A stretch of DNA of 44,766 nt from an uncultured Oscillospiraceae bacterium (GCA_947625945.1 CANQQI010000003.1:1-44766); one strand, 5' to 3'; numbered from the stretch's first letter, positions 18,311 to 26,219 are shown. Made by a program: numbers and translations. The notes: generated by a model from the sequence alone, not told the origin.

Positions 18311-19693
18311 ATGGCTCAAAAGGTACAGTTCGTGGAAACGGTGCTGCGGGACGCCAACCAGTCCCTGATCGCCACCCGTCTTCCCTATGACAAGTTCGAG
18401 CCCATGCTGCCCACCATCGACAAGGTGGGTTACTACGCCGTGGAGTGCTGGGGCGGCGCCACCTTCGACGTGTGCCTGCGCTACCTGCACGAGGATCCCT
18501 GGGAGCGGCTGCGGAAGATCCGGGCCAAAATGCCCAACACCAAGTTGCAGATGCTTCTCCGGGGCCAGAACGTCCTGGGCTACGCCCACTACCCCGATGA
18601 TTTCGTCAAGCTCTTTGTGGCCAAGGCCGTGGAGAACGGCATCGACGTGATCCGCATCTTCGACGCCCTGAACGACGTGAACAACCTGAAGGTGGCCATG
18701 GAGGCCACCATCAAGGCCGGGGCCATCGCCTCCGGCACCATCTCCTACACCACCTCCCCGGTCCACACCCAGGCCAACTATGTCAAGATGGTCAAGGAGC
18801 TCAAGGAAATGGGCGCCTCCACCATCTGCATCAAGGACATGGCCGGCATCATGGGCCCAAAGGAGGCCTACGACCTGGTCTCCGCCATCAAGGACGCGGT
18901 GGATCTGCCCATCGACCTGCACACCCACTCCACCACCGGTCTGGCCTTCATGACCTACCTGAAGGCGGTGGAGGCCGGCGTGGACATCATCGACACCGCC
19001 ATCTCCCCCTTCTCCGGCGGCACCTCCCAGCCTGCCACCGAGACCCTGGCCTACGCTCTGCGGCAGCTGGGCTACCAGGTGGATCTGGACGACAGCCTGA
19101 CCAAGAAAATGGCCGACTACTTCAAGACCGTTCGGGACGATTTCATCAAGGACGGCACCCTGATGCCCAAGTCCATGGCCACCGACACCCAGTGCCTGAC
19201 CTACCAGGTCCCCGGCGGCATGCTGTCCAACCTCCTGTCCCAGCTCAAGCAGATGAACGCCCTGGATCGGTTTGACGAGGCTCTGATCGAGACCCCCAAG
19301 GTCCGCAAGGACATGGGCTATCCGCCTCTGGTCACCCCCACCAGCCAGATGGTGGGCGTCCAGGCGGTGCGCAACGTCCTGGACGGCCAGCGGTACAAGA
19401 CCGTCTCCAAGGAGATCAAGGCCTACTGCCGGGGCGAGTACGGCCGGACGCCGGCCCCCATCGACCCGGAGATCCAGGCCAAGATCCTGGGGGACGAGAA
19501 GCCCCTCACCGGCCGGTACGCCGACACCTTGAAGCCCATCGTGGAGGAGACCCGGCAGAAGCTGGCCGGCGTCGCCCGGAGCGACGAGGATGTACTGAGC
19601 TACATTGCCTTCCCCAACCTGGCGGAAAAGTTCTTCGCCGAGCGGAAGGAAAAGGAAGAGAACACGGCGACCTACACCATCGTGGAAGCGTAA
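18311..19693 (+). CDS. oadA: Oxaloacetate decarboxylase alpha chain, carboxyltransferase only
   Basis: 460 aa. It begins VQFVETVLRDANQSLIATR, the DRE-TIM-barrel start of OadA/PycB carboxyltransferases, and carries the metal and biotin-transfer motifs CWGGATFD, LLRGQN, KDMAG and DLHTHSTTG. It transfers the carboxyl of oxaloacetate to carrier-bound biotin. Klebsiella-type OadA is ~590 aa with a biotinyl domain at its end; that domain is missing here and is encoded separately at 20086-20487. GGAGG lies 9 bases before the ATG. The alternative, pyruvate carboxylase subunit B, is made unlikely by the membrane beta subunit in the same operon. Confidence 0.92.
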   Translation: MAQKVQFVETVLRDANQSLIATRLPYDKFEPMLPTIDKVGYYAVECWGGATFDVCLRYLHEDPWERLRKIRAKMPNTKLQMLLRGQNVLGYAHYPDDFVKLFVAKAVENGIDVIRIFDALNDVNNLKVAMEATIKAGAIASGTISYTTSPVHTQANYVKMVKELKEMGASTICIKDMAGIMGPKEAYDLVSAIKDAVDLPIDLHTHSTTGLAFMTYLKAVEAGVDIIDTAISPFSGGTSQPATETLAYALRQLGYQVDLDDSLTKKMADYFKTVRDDFIKDGTLMPKSMATDTQCLTYQVPGGMLSNLLSQLKQMNALDRFDEALIETPKVRKDMGYPPLVTPTSQMVGVQAVRNVLDGQRYKTVSKEIKAYCRGEYGRTPAPIDPEIQAKILGDEKPLTGRYADTLKPIVEETRQKLAGVARSDEDVLSYIAFPNLAEKFFAERKEKEENTATYTIVEA

Positions 19694-19708
19694 GAGGGAG
19701 GCCGTTTT

Positions 19709-20089
19709 ATGAATCATACGCTACTCCTTTCCGCCGCTTCGGCGGAGGCCCCGGTCCTGGGCGTGGGCGGCGCGGCGGTGATTGCCCTGCTGGGCTATGC
19801 CGTGGTGTTTTTCGGACTGGTCCTGCTGATGCTGGTGGTCATGGCGATGGGCAAGATCTTCACCTCCCTGGAGAAGAAGAACGCCCCGGCCCCGGCCCCC
19901 GAGGCCGCTCCGGCGCCGCCCCCCGCCCCCGCGCCTAAGCCTGTCGCCCCCGGCTCCGCCGGGCAGCTGAAGCTCTACAACGTGGAGCCCAAGACTGCCG
20001 CCATGCTGATGGCCATCGTGGCCGATAAAATGGGCAAGCCCCTGAATGAACTGCGCTTCATTTCCATCAAGGAGGTCGAAACCAAATGA
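19709..20089 (+). CDS. Small membrane subunit of the Na+-pumping decarboxylase (OadG/gamma-delta-like)
   Basis: 126 aa. One membrane span (about residues 20-46), an Ala/Pro linker, then TAAMLMAIVADKMGKPLNELRFISIKEV, the tail found in the small epsilon/delta-like subunits of methylmalonyl-CoA and glutaconyl-CoA decarboxylases. It probably anchors the soluble alpha chain and carrier to the beta subunit. It looks like a gamma-type anchor joined to an epsilon-type tail. ATG follows GAGGGAGG; its stop overlaps the carrier start (ATGA). Confidence 0.8.
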   Translation: MNHTLLLSAASAEAPVLGVGGAAVIALLGYAVVFFGLVLLMLVVMAMGKIFTSLEKKNAPAPAPEAAPAPPPAPAPKPVAPGSAGQLKLYNVEPKTAAMLMAIVADKMGKPLNELRFISIKEVETK

Positions 20090-20487
20090 AATATAAAGTG
20101 ACCCTGAACGGCCGCACCTATGAGGTGGAGGTCGAGGCCGGGAAGGCCATGCTCCTGGACGAATACGAGGCTGTCGCCCCCGCTGCCCCCGCCCCCGCGG
20201 GTCCCGCCGCGCCTGCCCCTGCCGCCCCGGCTCCGGCCCCCGCACCGAAGGCCGCCCCCGCCGTCACCGGCGCCGGCGAGCCCGTCACCGCGCCCATGCC
20301 CGGCACCATTTTGAAGGTCAACGTCAGCGCCAACCTGGCGGTGAAGGCCGGGACCGTTCTGTGCATTCTGGAAGCGATGAAGATGGAAAACGAGATCATG
20401 GCCCCCAAGGATGGGACCGTCACCCAGGTGCTGGTGAGCAAGGGCTCCACCGTGGATACCGGCGCACCCCTGGTGGTCATCGGATAA
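20086..20487 (+). CDS. Biotin carboxyl carrier protein of the decarboxylase
   Basis: 133 aa: N-terminal MKYKVTLNGRTYEVEVE, an Ala/Pro-rich flexible linker (about 30-62), and a biotinyl domain with the modified lysine in EAMKMEN (about residue 99). It shuttles carboxyl groups from the alpha chain to the membrane beta subunit. It overlaps the preceding gene by 4 bases (ATGA), a sign of coupled translation and fixed stoichiometry. The arrangement matches GcdC/MmdC of other sodium-pumping decarboxylases rather than Klebsiella OadA. Confidence 0.92.
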   Translation: MKYKVTLNGRTYEVEVEAGKAMLLDEYEAVAPAAPAPAGPAAPAPAAPAPAPAPKAAPAVTGAGEPVTAPMPGTILKVNVSANLAVKAGTVLCILEAMKMENEIMAPKDGTVTQVLVSKGSTVDTGAPLVVIG

Positions 20488-20499
20488 GGGGGGCGTCCC

Positions 20500-21750
20500 A
20501 TGATCGACGTTGGACAGATCCTACTGAATTTGTGGAACAGCTCCGGTTTTTCCATGCTGTTCTCCGGCTTCCTGTCCCAGGACGGCTGGCAGAACCTGGT
20601 GATGATCATCATCGCCTGCGTGCTGCTGTATCTGGGCATTGTGAAGCAGTTTGAGCCCCTTCTGCTTGTGGGCATCGCCTTCGGCTGCCTGCTGACCAAC
20701 CTGCCCGGGGCTGGGCTGTATCATCAGGAGCTGTGGGACGCCTTTATGGACGCCTCCAGCCCCGCCTATCACAGCTTTGGCGCCATTCTCCGGGAGGGCG
20801 GTCTGCTGGACATCTTCTACATCGGCGTGAAAACCAGCCTGTACCCCTGCCTGATCTTTATGGGCGTGGGCGCCATGACGGATTTTGGGCCCCTGCTGTC
20901 CAATCCCAAGAGCCTGCTCCTGGGCGCCGCCGCTCAAATGGGCGTGTTCGCCGCCTTCTTCTTCGCCGCCATTTCCGGTGATGCCCTGGGCTTCCTGAAC
21001 AATCCGGCCCTGGTGTTCACCGCCCTGGAGGCTGCCGCCATTGGCATCATCGGCGGCGCCGACGGCCCCACGGCCATCTTCCTGACCTCCATTCTGGCCC
21101 CCCATCTCCTAGGACCCATTGCGGTGGCGGCCTACTCCTACATGGCCCTGATCCCGCTGATCCAGCCGCCCTTCATGCGCATGCTCACCACGGCGGAGGA
21201 GCGGAAGATCAAGATGGTTCAGACCCGGACGGTCAGCAAGCGGGAGAAGATCATCTTCCCCATTGTGGTGACGATTTTCGTGGCCCTGCTGCTGCCGGAC
21301 ACCGCGCCGCTGATCGGCTGTCTGATGCTGGGCAACCTCCTGAAGGAGACCGGCGTCACCGACCGCCTGTCCGACACGGTGCAGAACGCCCTGATGAACA
21401 TTGTGACCATCCTGCTGTCCACGGCTGTGGGCGCAACCATGGTGGGCGGCACCTTCCTCCAGCCCAAGACCCTCTTAATCGTGGTGCTGGGCGTGTGCGC
21501 CTTCATTCTCTCCACTGTGGGCGGTCTGCTGGGCGGCAAGGTGATGTGCTGGGCGACCCGGGGCAAGGTCAATCCTCTCATTGGCTCCGCCGGTGTGTCC
21601 GCCGTTCCCATGGCGGCCCGGGTGGCCAACAAGGAGGGCCAGAAAGCCAATCCCTCCAACTTCCTGCTCATGCATGCCATGGGTCCCAACGTGGCGGGCG
21701 TAATCGGCTCCGCCATCGCCGCCGGCTTCCTCCTCTCCGTCTTCGGCTAG
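20500..21750 (+). CDS. oadB: Na+-pumping decarboxylase beta subunit
   Basis: 416 aa, strongly hydrophobic with about nine to eleven spans. [13 protein letters not shown] (about 184-196) contains the conserved Asp of the sodium/carboxybiotin site, and [16 protein letters not shown] plus [18 protein letters not shown] near the end are further family signatures. It decarboxylates carboxybiotin and exports two Na+, making a sodium gradient. It starts 12 bp after the carrier. OadB, GcdB and MmdB are very alike; the OadA-type carboxyltransferase in the operon favours oxaloacetate as substrate. Confidence 0.93.
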   Translation: MIDVGQILLNLWNSSGFSMLFSGFLSQDGWQNLVMIIIACVLLYLGIVKQFEPLLLVGIAFGCLLTNLPGAGLYHQELWDAFMDASSPAYHSFGAILREGGLLDIFYIGVKTSLYPCLIFMGVGAMTDFGPLLSNPKSLLLGAAAQMGVFAAFFFAAISGDALGFLNNPALVFTALEAAAIGIIGGADGPTAIFLTSILAPHLLGPIAVAAYSYMALIPLIQPPFMRMLTTAEERKIKMVQTRTVSKREKIIFPIVVTIFVALLLPDTAPLIGCLMLGNLLKETGVTDRLSDTVQNALMNIVTILLSTAVGATMVGGTFLQPKTLLIVVLGVCAFILSTVGGLLGGKVMCWATRGKVNPLIGSAGVSAVPMAARVANKEGQKANPSNFLLMHAMGPNVAGVIGSAIAAGFLLSVFG

Positions 21751-21788
21751 TGGGCAGGGCCCACGGCCAAGACGCACCGGGATGGTGC

Positions 21789-21875
21789 TAGTCGTTCTAT
21801 CTGCTGGGCGTTCCCGGTATCGTTCTTGCCGAAAAGACTAGAAATCGACCCCCAGCCGAAGGGCTGGGGGCCTTT
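21789..21875. repeat. Left copy of an ~85-bp inverted repeat
   Basis: The reverse complement of 21789-21870 aligns along its length with 22933-23016. Shared blocks include GCAAGAACGATACCGGG, CGCCCAG, AACGACTA and the hairpin CCCCCAGCC/GGCTGGGGG; about 80% identity by eye. Its outer end reads TAGTCGTT. It lies 38 bp after the oadB stop. Confidence 0.85.
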
Positions 21876-21876
21876 C
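21849..21876 (+). terminator. Terminator of the oad operon, inside the left repeat
   Basis: Perfect 9-bp stem CCCCCAGCC (21849-21857) / GGCTGGGGG (21862-21870), loop GAAG, followed by CCTTTCT. The T run is weak. Confidence 0.6.
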
Positions 21877-21898
21877 TAAGCATCCGGCAATGGCGTGG

Positions 21899-21927
21899 TT
21901 GATTTCTCTGTCACTCGGCGGTATAAT
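21899..21927 (+). promoter_or_regulatory. Promoter for the T-arm-like RNA and the downstream gene
   Basis: TTGATT (21899-21904), 17-bp spacer, TATAAT (21922-21927). The predicted start (~21933) falls at the first bases of the inverted T-arm-like sequence. Confidence 0.55.
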
Positions 21928-21929
21928 AA

Positions 21930-22207
21930 AGGTGACGGGAGTCGAACCCACGCCGCTTTGCGGGGGCTCTTTTCGGCGCTTTTCCCCTTATCGTCGTCGC
22001 CTTGCGACAGCAAGGCTTCCTCCTCTGCGGGCAAAATCATCCAAAAATTGCTCCCCGCAAAGTGCTGCGCAGTTTCCGTCGAGGGGATTTTCGTTCAGGC
22101 AAGCAAAAGACCGCAGGGAATACTGGCTATGTATTTCCAAGGGCTTTTGTGAAGACTGGGCGGAAATAACCCGGCGGAAACCGACGTGGGTTCGATTCCC
22201 GTCACCT
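21930..22207 (+). ncRNA. Putative structured RNA/leader with tRNA T-arm-like ends
   Basis: 22186-22207 contains GGGTTCGATTCCCGTCACC, a perfect tRNA T-arm pattern (TTCGATT loop between GGG and CCC), and 21930-21951 is its inverse complement with one mismatch. In a plus-strand RNA the two ends would close a ~22-bp stem around ~230 nt. Inside are a perfect 7-bp hairpin GCCTTGC/GCAAGGC with loop GACA (21999-22016), a TGCGGG/CCCGCA pairing around 22025-22059 and CCGC/GCGG near 21953-21963. No acceptor, D or anticodon arm fits, so neither end is a tRNA gene. No SRP, RNase P, 6S or tmRNA core was recognised. Sequence around both copies is similar (about 15 of 24 bases) beyond the T-arm. It could be a 5' leader of the next gene, a free RNA, or a decayed repeat. 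Confidence 0.4.
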
Positions 22208-22262
22208 AAAAAGCAAATAGGCAGCGGCTCAACAGGCCGGTTGTCTCGGGGAGGGAATCAAA

Positions 22263-22895
22263 ATGAAATTTCTCTTTCAAATCAGCGATTACGGGAACCC
22301 GGCGCTGGACGCCGAAACAGCGGAGCTACTCCGCCAGCGGTTGGAAGCCGGCAGTCGACGCGCGATGCCCAGACTGTGGAAAATGACGGACCGGATGAAC
22401 ACCTATGCCGGTGAAGGGCCGGGCCGGGAGAAGCGGCGGGGGCGATTCTTAGTTTACGGCGTGGTTTTGATCGCGCTGGGCGTCTTTGTTTTCGTTCCCG
22501 GTCTTGTGGAGCCACGGAACCCTGCCCTCCTTTTCGTCGGCGCGGCCGCGATTGTCGCTGGCTTTTTGGAGCTTTTTCTTGCCCGCAGGGAAAAAATCGC
22601 CCCGGTTCCCGCCTCCTGCAAAAAAGAGGCGGAAAAGCTGCTGGAGAGTCGGCGGGCCGTCGATTGGCATAATATCGAGGCCAGGGTTGAATTTGACGAG
22701 CAAGGGATGAACATTTCCTCCGGGGAAAAGCGGGAAACGGTCCCTTACGGTCAAATTTCGGAACTGTTTGAATCGGACCATCTCTGGCTTTTGATCTACG
22801 GCGACGAAAAGGCGCTGCTTTTGCAAAAAAAGGACCTGGTCTCCGGTGACGCCGGCCAGTTTGCCCCGTACATCCTAAAAGAAAAGGAATCCTGA
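22263..22895 (+). CDS. YcxB-like small membrane protein
   Basis: 210 aa. Two adjacent hydrophobic spans (about residues 62-82 and 86-106) follow a charged cytosolic N-terminus; the C-terminal part (about 130-205: 'VEFDEQGMNISSGEKRETVPYGQISELFESDHLWLLIY...') has the alternating pattern of the YcxB-like domain, which is of unknown function. ATG follows GGGGAGGG. It is the only protein gene between the two inverted repeats, and has a ~330-nt leader containing the T-arm-like element if the promoter at 21899 is used. Confidence 0.75.
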   Translation: MKFLFQISDYGNPALDAETAELLRQRLEAGSRRAMPRLWKMTDRMNTYAGEGPGREKRRGRFLVYGVVLIALGVFVFVPGLVEPRNPALLFVGAAAIVAGFLELFLARREKIAPVPASCKKEAEKLLESRRAVDWHNIEARVEFDEQGMNISSGEKRETVPYGQISELFESDHLWLLIYGDEKALLLQKKDLVSGDAGQFAPYILKEKES

Positions 22896-22926
22896 AAAGG
22901 CCACTGACAATACGCGCCGAGATTTG

Positions 22927-22956
22927 AAAACGCCCCCAGCCCTTTCGGGCTGGGGG
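22927..22956 (-). terminator. Terminator of the P-type ATPase gene, inside the right repeat
   Basis: Perfect 10-bp stem CCCCCAGCCC (22933-22942) / GGGCTGGGGG (22947-22956); on the minus strand it is followed by CGTTTTC. It may also stop plus-strand transcription of the YcxB-like gene. Confidence 0.65.
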
Positions 22957-23016
22957 TCAATTTCATATCTCGTCCGCAAGAACGATACCGGGCGCGCCCA
23001 GGAGGTGTAACGACTA
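22933..23016. repeat. Right copy of the ~85-bp inverted repeat
   Basis: Inverted partner of 21789-21870. Its outer end, AACGACTA (23009-23016), coincides with the TAG stop codon of the ATPase gene. The two copies have the same orientation relative to the gene each one follows. Confidence 0.85.
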
Positions 23017-25197
23017 TCGCCGGCTTCCGCGCGCATTGTCAGCGGCCACTGGCCGCTGGCCACGAATGGAGTTGAGGATGCACAGCATGGCCACGCCGGT
23101 GTCCGCGAACACCGCCATCCACATGGAGGCGTGGCCGAACAGGCCCAGCAACATCACCGCCAGCTTCACCGCCAGGGCGAACACCACGTTTTCCATGGCG
23201 ATTCTCCTGGTGCGGCGGGCAATGGCCAGGGACGCGGGGATGGCGTCCACGCTGCCAGTCATGTACACCACGTCCGCCGCCTCGATGGCGGCGTCGGCGC
23301 CGGTACCCATGGCCGCCCCCACGTCCGCGCCGGAGAGCACCGGGGCGTCGTTGATGCCGTCGCCTACGAACATGGTGGGCCCCACCTGCTGCCGCAGCTC
23401 CTGGAGTCGGGCCAGCTTTTCCTCCGGCAACAGCCGGGCGTGGACCTGCTCAATGCCCACTGCCTGGGCCACCTGCCCGGCGCTCTGGGCCCCGTCGCCG
23501 GTGAGCATCACCGGGGTGACGCCTCCGGCCTTCAGCCGGGCCACCGCGTCCTTGGCGTCGGGCTTCAGAGTGTCGGCGATCCGGAGCCAGCCTGCCGGCT
23601 TCCCGTCCACCGCCACCAGCACATGGGTACCCGCACCGGTGGGATGGAAGGCGGCGGGATCAATGCCGTTTTCCGCCATCAGCTTTTCGTTGCCACAGAG
23701 GACCGCCAGCCCGTTCACCCGGGCCCGGATGCCCCGGCCGGACAGCTCCTCCAGCCCCTCCGGGGCACAGATGGGCAGGCCCCGCTCCTTGGCGGCGGCG
23801 ACGATGCTTCCGGCAATAGGATGGGTGGAGAACTGCTCGCAGCTGGCGCACACTGACAGCAGATCCTCCCGCCCCTGTACCTCCTGCACCACAAATTCGC
23901 CCTTGGTCACGGTGCCGGTTTTATCCAGCGCCACCGCCCGGATGCCGGCCATGGCCTCAATAGAGGCCCCGCCCTTGAATAGAATGCCCTGCTTGCTCCC
24001 GGCGCCGATGCCGGAGAAGAAGGCCAGGGGCACGCTGAGCACCAGGGCGCAGGGGCAACTCATGACCAGGAAGGACAGCGCCGTATACACCCAGTAATTC
24101 CAATTCCCGTCCACCAGGGAGGGGATCACCGCCACGGCAATGGCCGCCGCCACCACCACGGGGGTGTAGACCTTGGCGAAGCGGGTGATGAACCGGTCGA
24201 TTTTCGGCTTGCTGGCGGCGGCGTTCTCCACCGCGTCCAGGATCCGGCTGACCATGGACTCAGACAGGGGCTTTTCCACCCGGACGGTCAGCTGCCCGGA
24301 GGTGTTGACGCAGCCGGAGGTGACGGCGTCTCCCGGTCCCACCGGCACCGGCACCGGCTCGCCGGTGATGGGCGCGGTGTCCAGGCGGCTGGTCCCGGTG
24401 AGTACTACCCCGTCCAGGGGGATCCGGTCCCCGGGCCGCACCAGCACCGTGTCGCCCACTTTCGCCTGGGCGGCGGGGATCTGGCGGACGCCGTCCCCGT
24501 CAGGCACCGTGACCACCTCGGGGCGGAGATCCACCGCCTCCATGATCCGGCTCCGGCTCCGAGCCACCGCCACATCCTCAAAATATTCCCCAATGCGGTA
24601 GAACAGCATGACGCCCACCGCCTCCGGGTACTCGCCGATAAAGAAGGCTCCCAGGGAGGCCAGGCTCATCAGAAAATTCTCGTCGAAGACCCGGCCCCGC
24701 ACCAGTCCGGTGACAGCGGTCCAGACGATTTTCGCTCCCAGCACCACATAGGCGGCGACGTAGCAGAACAGGCCCACCCATTTTAGGCTCAGCGCCTCCA
24801 AAATCAGGCCCAGGACGAACAGCCCCGCCCCCAAGAGCAGCGGCAGGGGGCTCTCCTGCTCCTCCCCATGCTCATGGCCCTCGTGGTCATGGTCATGATG
24901 ATGTTCATGGTTGTGGTCATGCCCATGCTCGTGGTGATGCTCGTGATCATCCCCGGCGCTGTGGGGCTGGCCAGACGCGTCCCGGGGACGGATCACCACC
25001 TCCGGCTCCACCGCGCGGGCGGCCTTTTGCAGCAGGGGCAGCAGGGAATCCGGGTCCTCCGCGGTGATTCGAAGCTGGCCGGTGGCATAGGTCAGCACGG
25101 CCTCCTTTACCTCCGGCAAGGTGTTCAGCTTGGCCTCCACCTGGGCGGCGCAGTTGGCGCAGTCCAGGTTCTCAATTAGGTAGACCTTCTTTTCCAT
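23014..25197 (-). CDS. cadA: Zn/Cd/Pb-type P1B ATPase
   Basis: 727 aa. An HMA domain with Cys13 and Cys16 (DCANC), a histidine-rich loop (about 80-112), then a P-type ATPase core: SCPCAL in the membrane (about 378-383), DKTGTVTKGE with the phosphorylated Asp (about 423), HP motif (STHPIAGS) and GDGINDAPVL (about 612-621). Lys in the penultimate span (LAVKLAV) and FADTG (D-x-G) in the last span are typical of the P1B-2 group, which exports Zn2+, Cd2+ or Pb2+. ATG is preceded by AAGGAGG. A perfect promoter and a 32-bp palindromic operator lie upstream. No ArsR-family gene is in the window, so the repressor must be encoded elsewhere. Confidence 0.93.
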   Translation of the reverse strand: MEKKVYLIENLDCANCAAQVEAKLNTLPEVKEAVLTYATGQLRITAEDPDSLLPLLQKAARAVEPEVVIRPRDASGQPHSAGDDHEHHHEHGHDHNHEHHHDHDHEGHEHGEEQESPLPLLLGAGLFVLGLILEALSLKWVGLFCYVAAYVVLGAKIVWTAVTGLVRGRVFDENFLMSLASLGAFFIGEYPEAVGVMLFYRIGEYFEDVAVARSRSRIMEAVDLRPEVVTVPDGDGVRQIPAAQAKVGDTVLVRPGDRIPLDGVVLTGTSRLDTAPITGEPVPVPVGPGDAVTSGCVNTSGQLTVRVEKPLSESMVSRILDAVENAAASKPKIDRFITRFAKVYTPVVVAAAIAVAVIPSLVDGNWNYWVYTALSFLVMSCPCALVLSVPLAFFSGIGAGSKQGILFKGGASIEAMAGIRAVALDKTGTVTKGEFVVQEVQGREDLLSVCASCEQFSTHPIAGSIVAAAKERGLPICAPEGLEELSGRGIRARVNGLAVLCGNEKLMAENGIDPAAFHPTGAGTHVLVAVDGKPAGWLRIADTLKPDAKDAVARLKAGGVTPVMLTGDGAQSAGQVAQAVGIEQVHARLLPEEKLARLQELRQQVGPTMFVGDGINDAPVLSGADVGAAMGTGADAAIEAADVVYMTGSVDAIPASLAIARRTRRIAMENVVFALAVKLAVMLLGLFGHASMWMAVFADTGVAMLCILNSIRGQRPVAADNARGSRR

Positions 25198-25211
25198 GGC
25201 GGCTTCCTCCT

Positions 25212-25243
25212 TAATATCAACATATGCTCATATGTTGATATTA
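25212..25243. promoter_or_regulatory. Palindromic operator of the metal ATPase
   Basis: TAATATCAACATATG (25212-25226), centre CT, CATATGTTGATATTA (25229-25243): a perfect 15-bp inverted repeat between the -10 box and the ribosome site, the usual placing and look of ArsR/SmtB-family sites. Confidence 0.8.
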
Positions 25244-25270
25244 TTATATCACGCCCGTTTCTATTGTCAA
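25243..25270 (-). promoter_or_regulatory. Promoter of the metal ATPase
   Basis: Minus strand TTGACA (25265-25270), 16-bp spacer, TATAAT (25243-25248): both hexamers perfect. A strong promoter held off by the adjacent operator. Confidence 0.8.
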
Positions 25271-25290
25271 TAGGGAAATATAAAATTAAT

Positions 25291-25315
25291 GACCGCTTTC
25301 CGAAGGAAAACGGTC
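25291..25315 (-). terminator. Second hairpin between isc operon and ATPase promoter
   Basis: GACCGCTTTCC/GGAAAACGGTC, 11 bp with one mismatch and a tight loop, followed on the minus strand by ATTAATTTTATATTT. Possibly a back-up terminator. Confidence 0.4.
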
Positions 25316-25331
25316 GCGGCGGGAAGCTCTC

Positions 25332-25365
25332 AAAAAAGCAGCCGCCCCCCATCCGAGAAGCGGCT
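25332..25365 (-). terminator. Terminator of the isc operon
   Basis: AGCCGC/GCGGCT (25340-25345 and 25360-25365) followed on the minus strand by TGCTTTTTT. Confidence 0.6.
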
Positions 25366-25372
25366 TTAAAAA

Positions 25373-25780
25373 TCAGGTTCCGGTGAGCAGGTCCCGGATG
25401 GTGATACTCTCAAAAAACCCGTCGATCATCCGGTCCAGCTTCTCCCACATGGGCAGGGCCGGGCAGCAGTCCGACCGGGAGCAGGCCGCCGGCCCCTCGG
25501 CGGTGCAGGACACCGGGGCCAGGCTTCCCTCCGTCAGCTTGAGGATGCTGCCCACGGTGTACCCCTCCGGCGGGCGGTTGAGCCGATAGCCCCCGCCCTT
25601 GCCGTGGACCGCCTCCACCATCCCGGCCTTGGAGAGGATGGTCATGATGGCCTCCAGATATTTCTGGGAAATCTCCTCCGCCTCCGCCACCTGCTTCAGC
25701 GGGATGTAGGCCCCCGGGGACTGCTGGGCCAGGTACACCATCACCCGCAGGGCGTAGCGGCCCTTGGTGGATACGATCAT
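25373..25780 (-). CDS. iscR: Rrf2-family regulator, IscR-like
   Basis: 135 aa. The winged-helix start MIVSTKGRYALRVMVYLA and the KGGGYRL wing are Rrf2 hallmarks. Cys92, Cys100, Cys105 and Cys106 lie where IscR binds its iron-sulfur cluster, although the spacing (7, then 4 or 5) is a little wider than the classic C-x5-C-x5-C. It probably senses Fe-S status and represses the isc genes. It starts 3 bp after iscU and has CGAGGAAT upstream. Being last in the operon is unusual; iscR normally comes first. CymR, the cysteine-metabolism Rrf2 regulator, is the alternative but lacks this cysteine set. Confidence 0.88.
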   Translation of the reverse strand: MIVSTKGRYALRVMVYLAQQSPGAYIPLKQVAEAEEISQKYLEAIMTILSKAGMVEAVHGKGGGYRLNRPPEGYTVGSILKLTEGSLAPVSCTAEGPAACSRSDCCPALPMWEKLDRMIDGFFESITIRDLLTGT

Positions 25781-25783
25781 GGC

Positions 25784-26206
25784 CTATTCCTCGTGGCTGT
25801 GGCCTTCCGGGAAGTCCGCCTCGTCATAGGGGATGTTGTTCTTCTGGTAGTAGTCCAGCAGGGCATTTTTGATGGCCTCCTCCGCCAGAACGGAGCAGTG
25901 GAGCTTGTGGGCGGGTAGGCCGTCCAGAGCCTCGGCCACCGCCTTGTTGGTCAGGGCCATGGCCTCCTTCACCGGCTTGCCCTTGATCATTTCCGTGGCC
26001 ATGGAGGAGGAGGCAATTGCGGAGCCGCAGCCGAAGGTCTCAAATTTCACATCCACGATGATATCGTTCTCGATCTGCAAATAGATCTTCATAATATCGC
26101 CGCACTTGGCGTTGCCCACTTCTCCCACGCCGCTGGGGTTTTCCAGCACGCCCACGTTCCGGGGGTGCATAAAGTGATCCATGACTTTTTCGCTGTAAAG
26201 GGCCAT
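25784..26206 (-). CDS. iscU: Iron-sulfur cluster scaffold IscU/NifU
   Basis: 140 aa. The three cluster-ligand cysteines are Cys35 (NAKCGD), Cys60 (TFGCGSAIASSS) and Cys104 (KLHCSVLAEEA), with conserved Asp37 and His103. It receives sulfur from IscS and assembles [2Fe-2S]/[4Fe-4S] clusters. It carries a short acidic His-containing tail (EGHSHEE). It lies 13 bp after iscS and 3 bp before iscR. There is no LPPVK HscA-binding motif and no hscBA gene near, as usual in Clostridia. Confidence 0.94.
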   Translation of the reverse strand: MALYSEKVMDHFMHPRNVGVLENPSGVGEVGNAKCGDIMKIYLQIENDIIVDVKFETFGCGSAIASSSMATEMIKGKPVKEAMALTNKAVAEALDGLPAHKLHCSVLAEEAIKNALLDYYQKNNIPYDEADFPEGHSHEE

Positions 26207-26219
26207 TTTCCTTGCCTCC

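Noticed and set aside
18311-19693. Pyruvate carboxylase subunit B
   Set aside because: The same barrel is used, but the operon contains a membrane beta subunit and small anchor subunit of the sodium-pumping decarboxylases, and no biotin carboxylase subunit.
22130-22214. A tRNA gene ending near 22207
   Set aside because: Only the T arm fits. The 5' acceptor strand that would match CACCTAA is missing, there is no anticodon arm, and no CCA is encoded.
21890-22414. Open frames of 174 and 85 codons through the T-arm-like region
   Set aside because: Their peptides (VTGVEPT, GDGSRTH, TWVRFPS) are simply translations of T-arm-like DNA; no ribosome site, and the first overlaps the start of the YcxB-like gene in another frame.
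24868-24960. Repetitive CAT/GTG tract resembling a short repeat array
   Set aside because: It encodes the His/Asp/Glu-rich metal-binding loop of the P-type ATPase; there are no spacers, so it is not a CRISPR.
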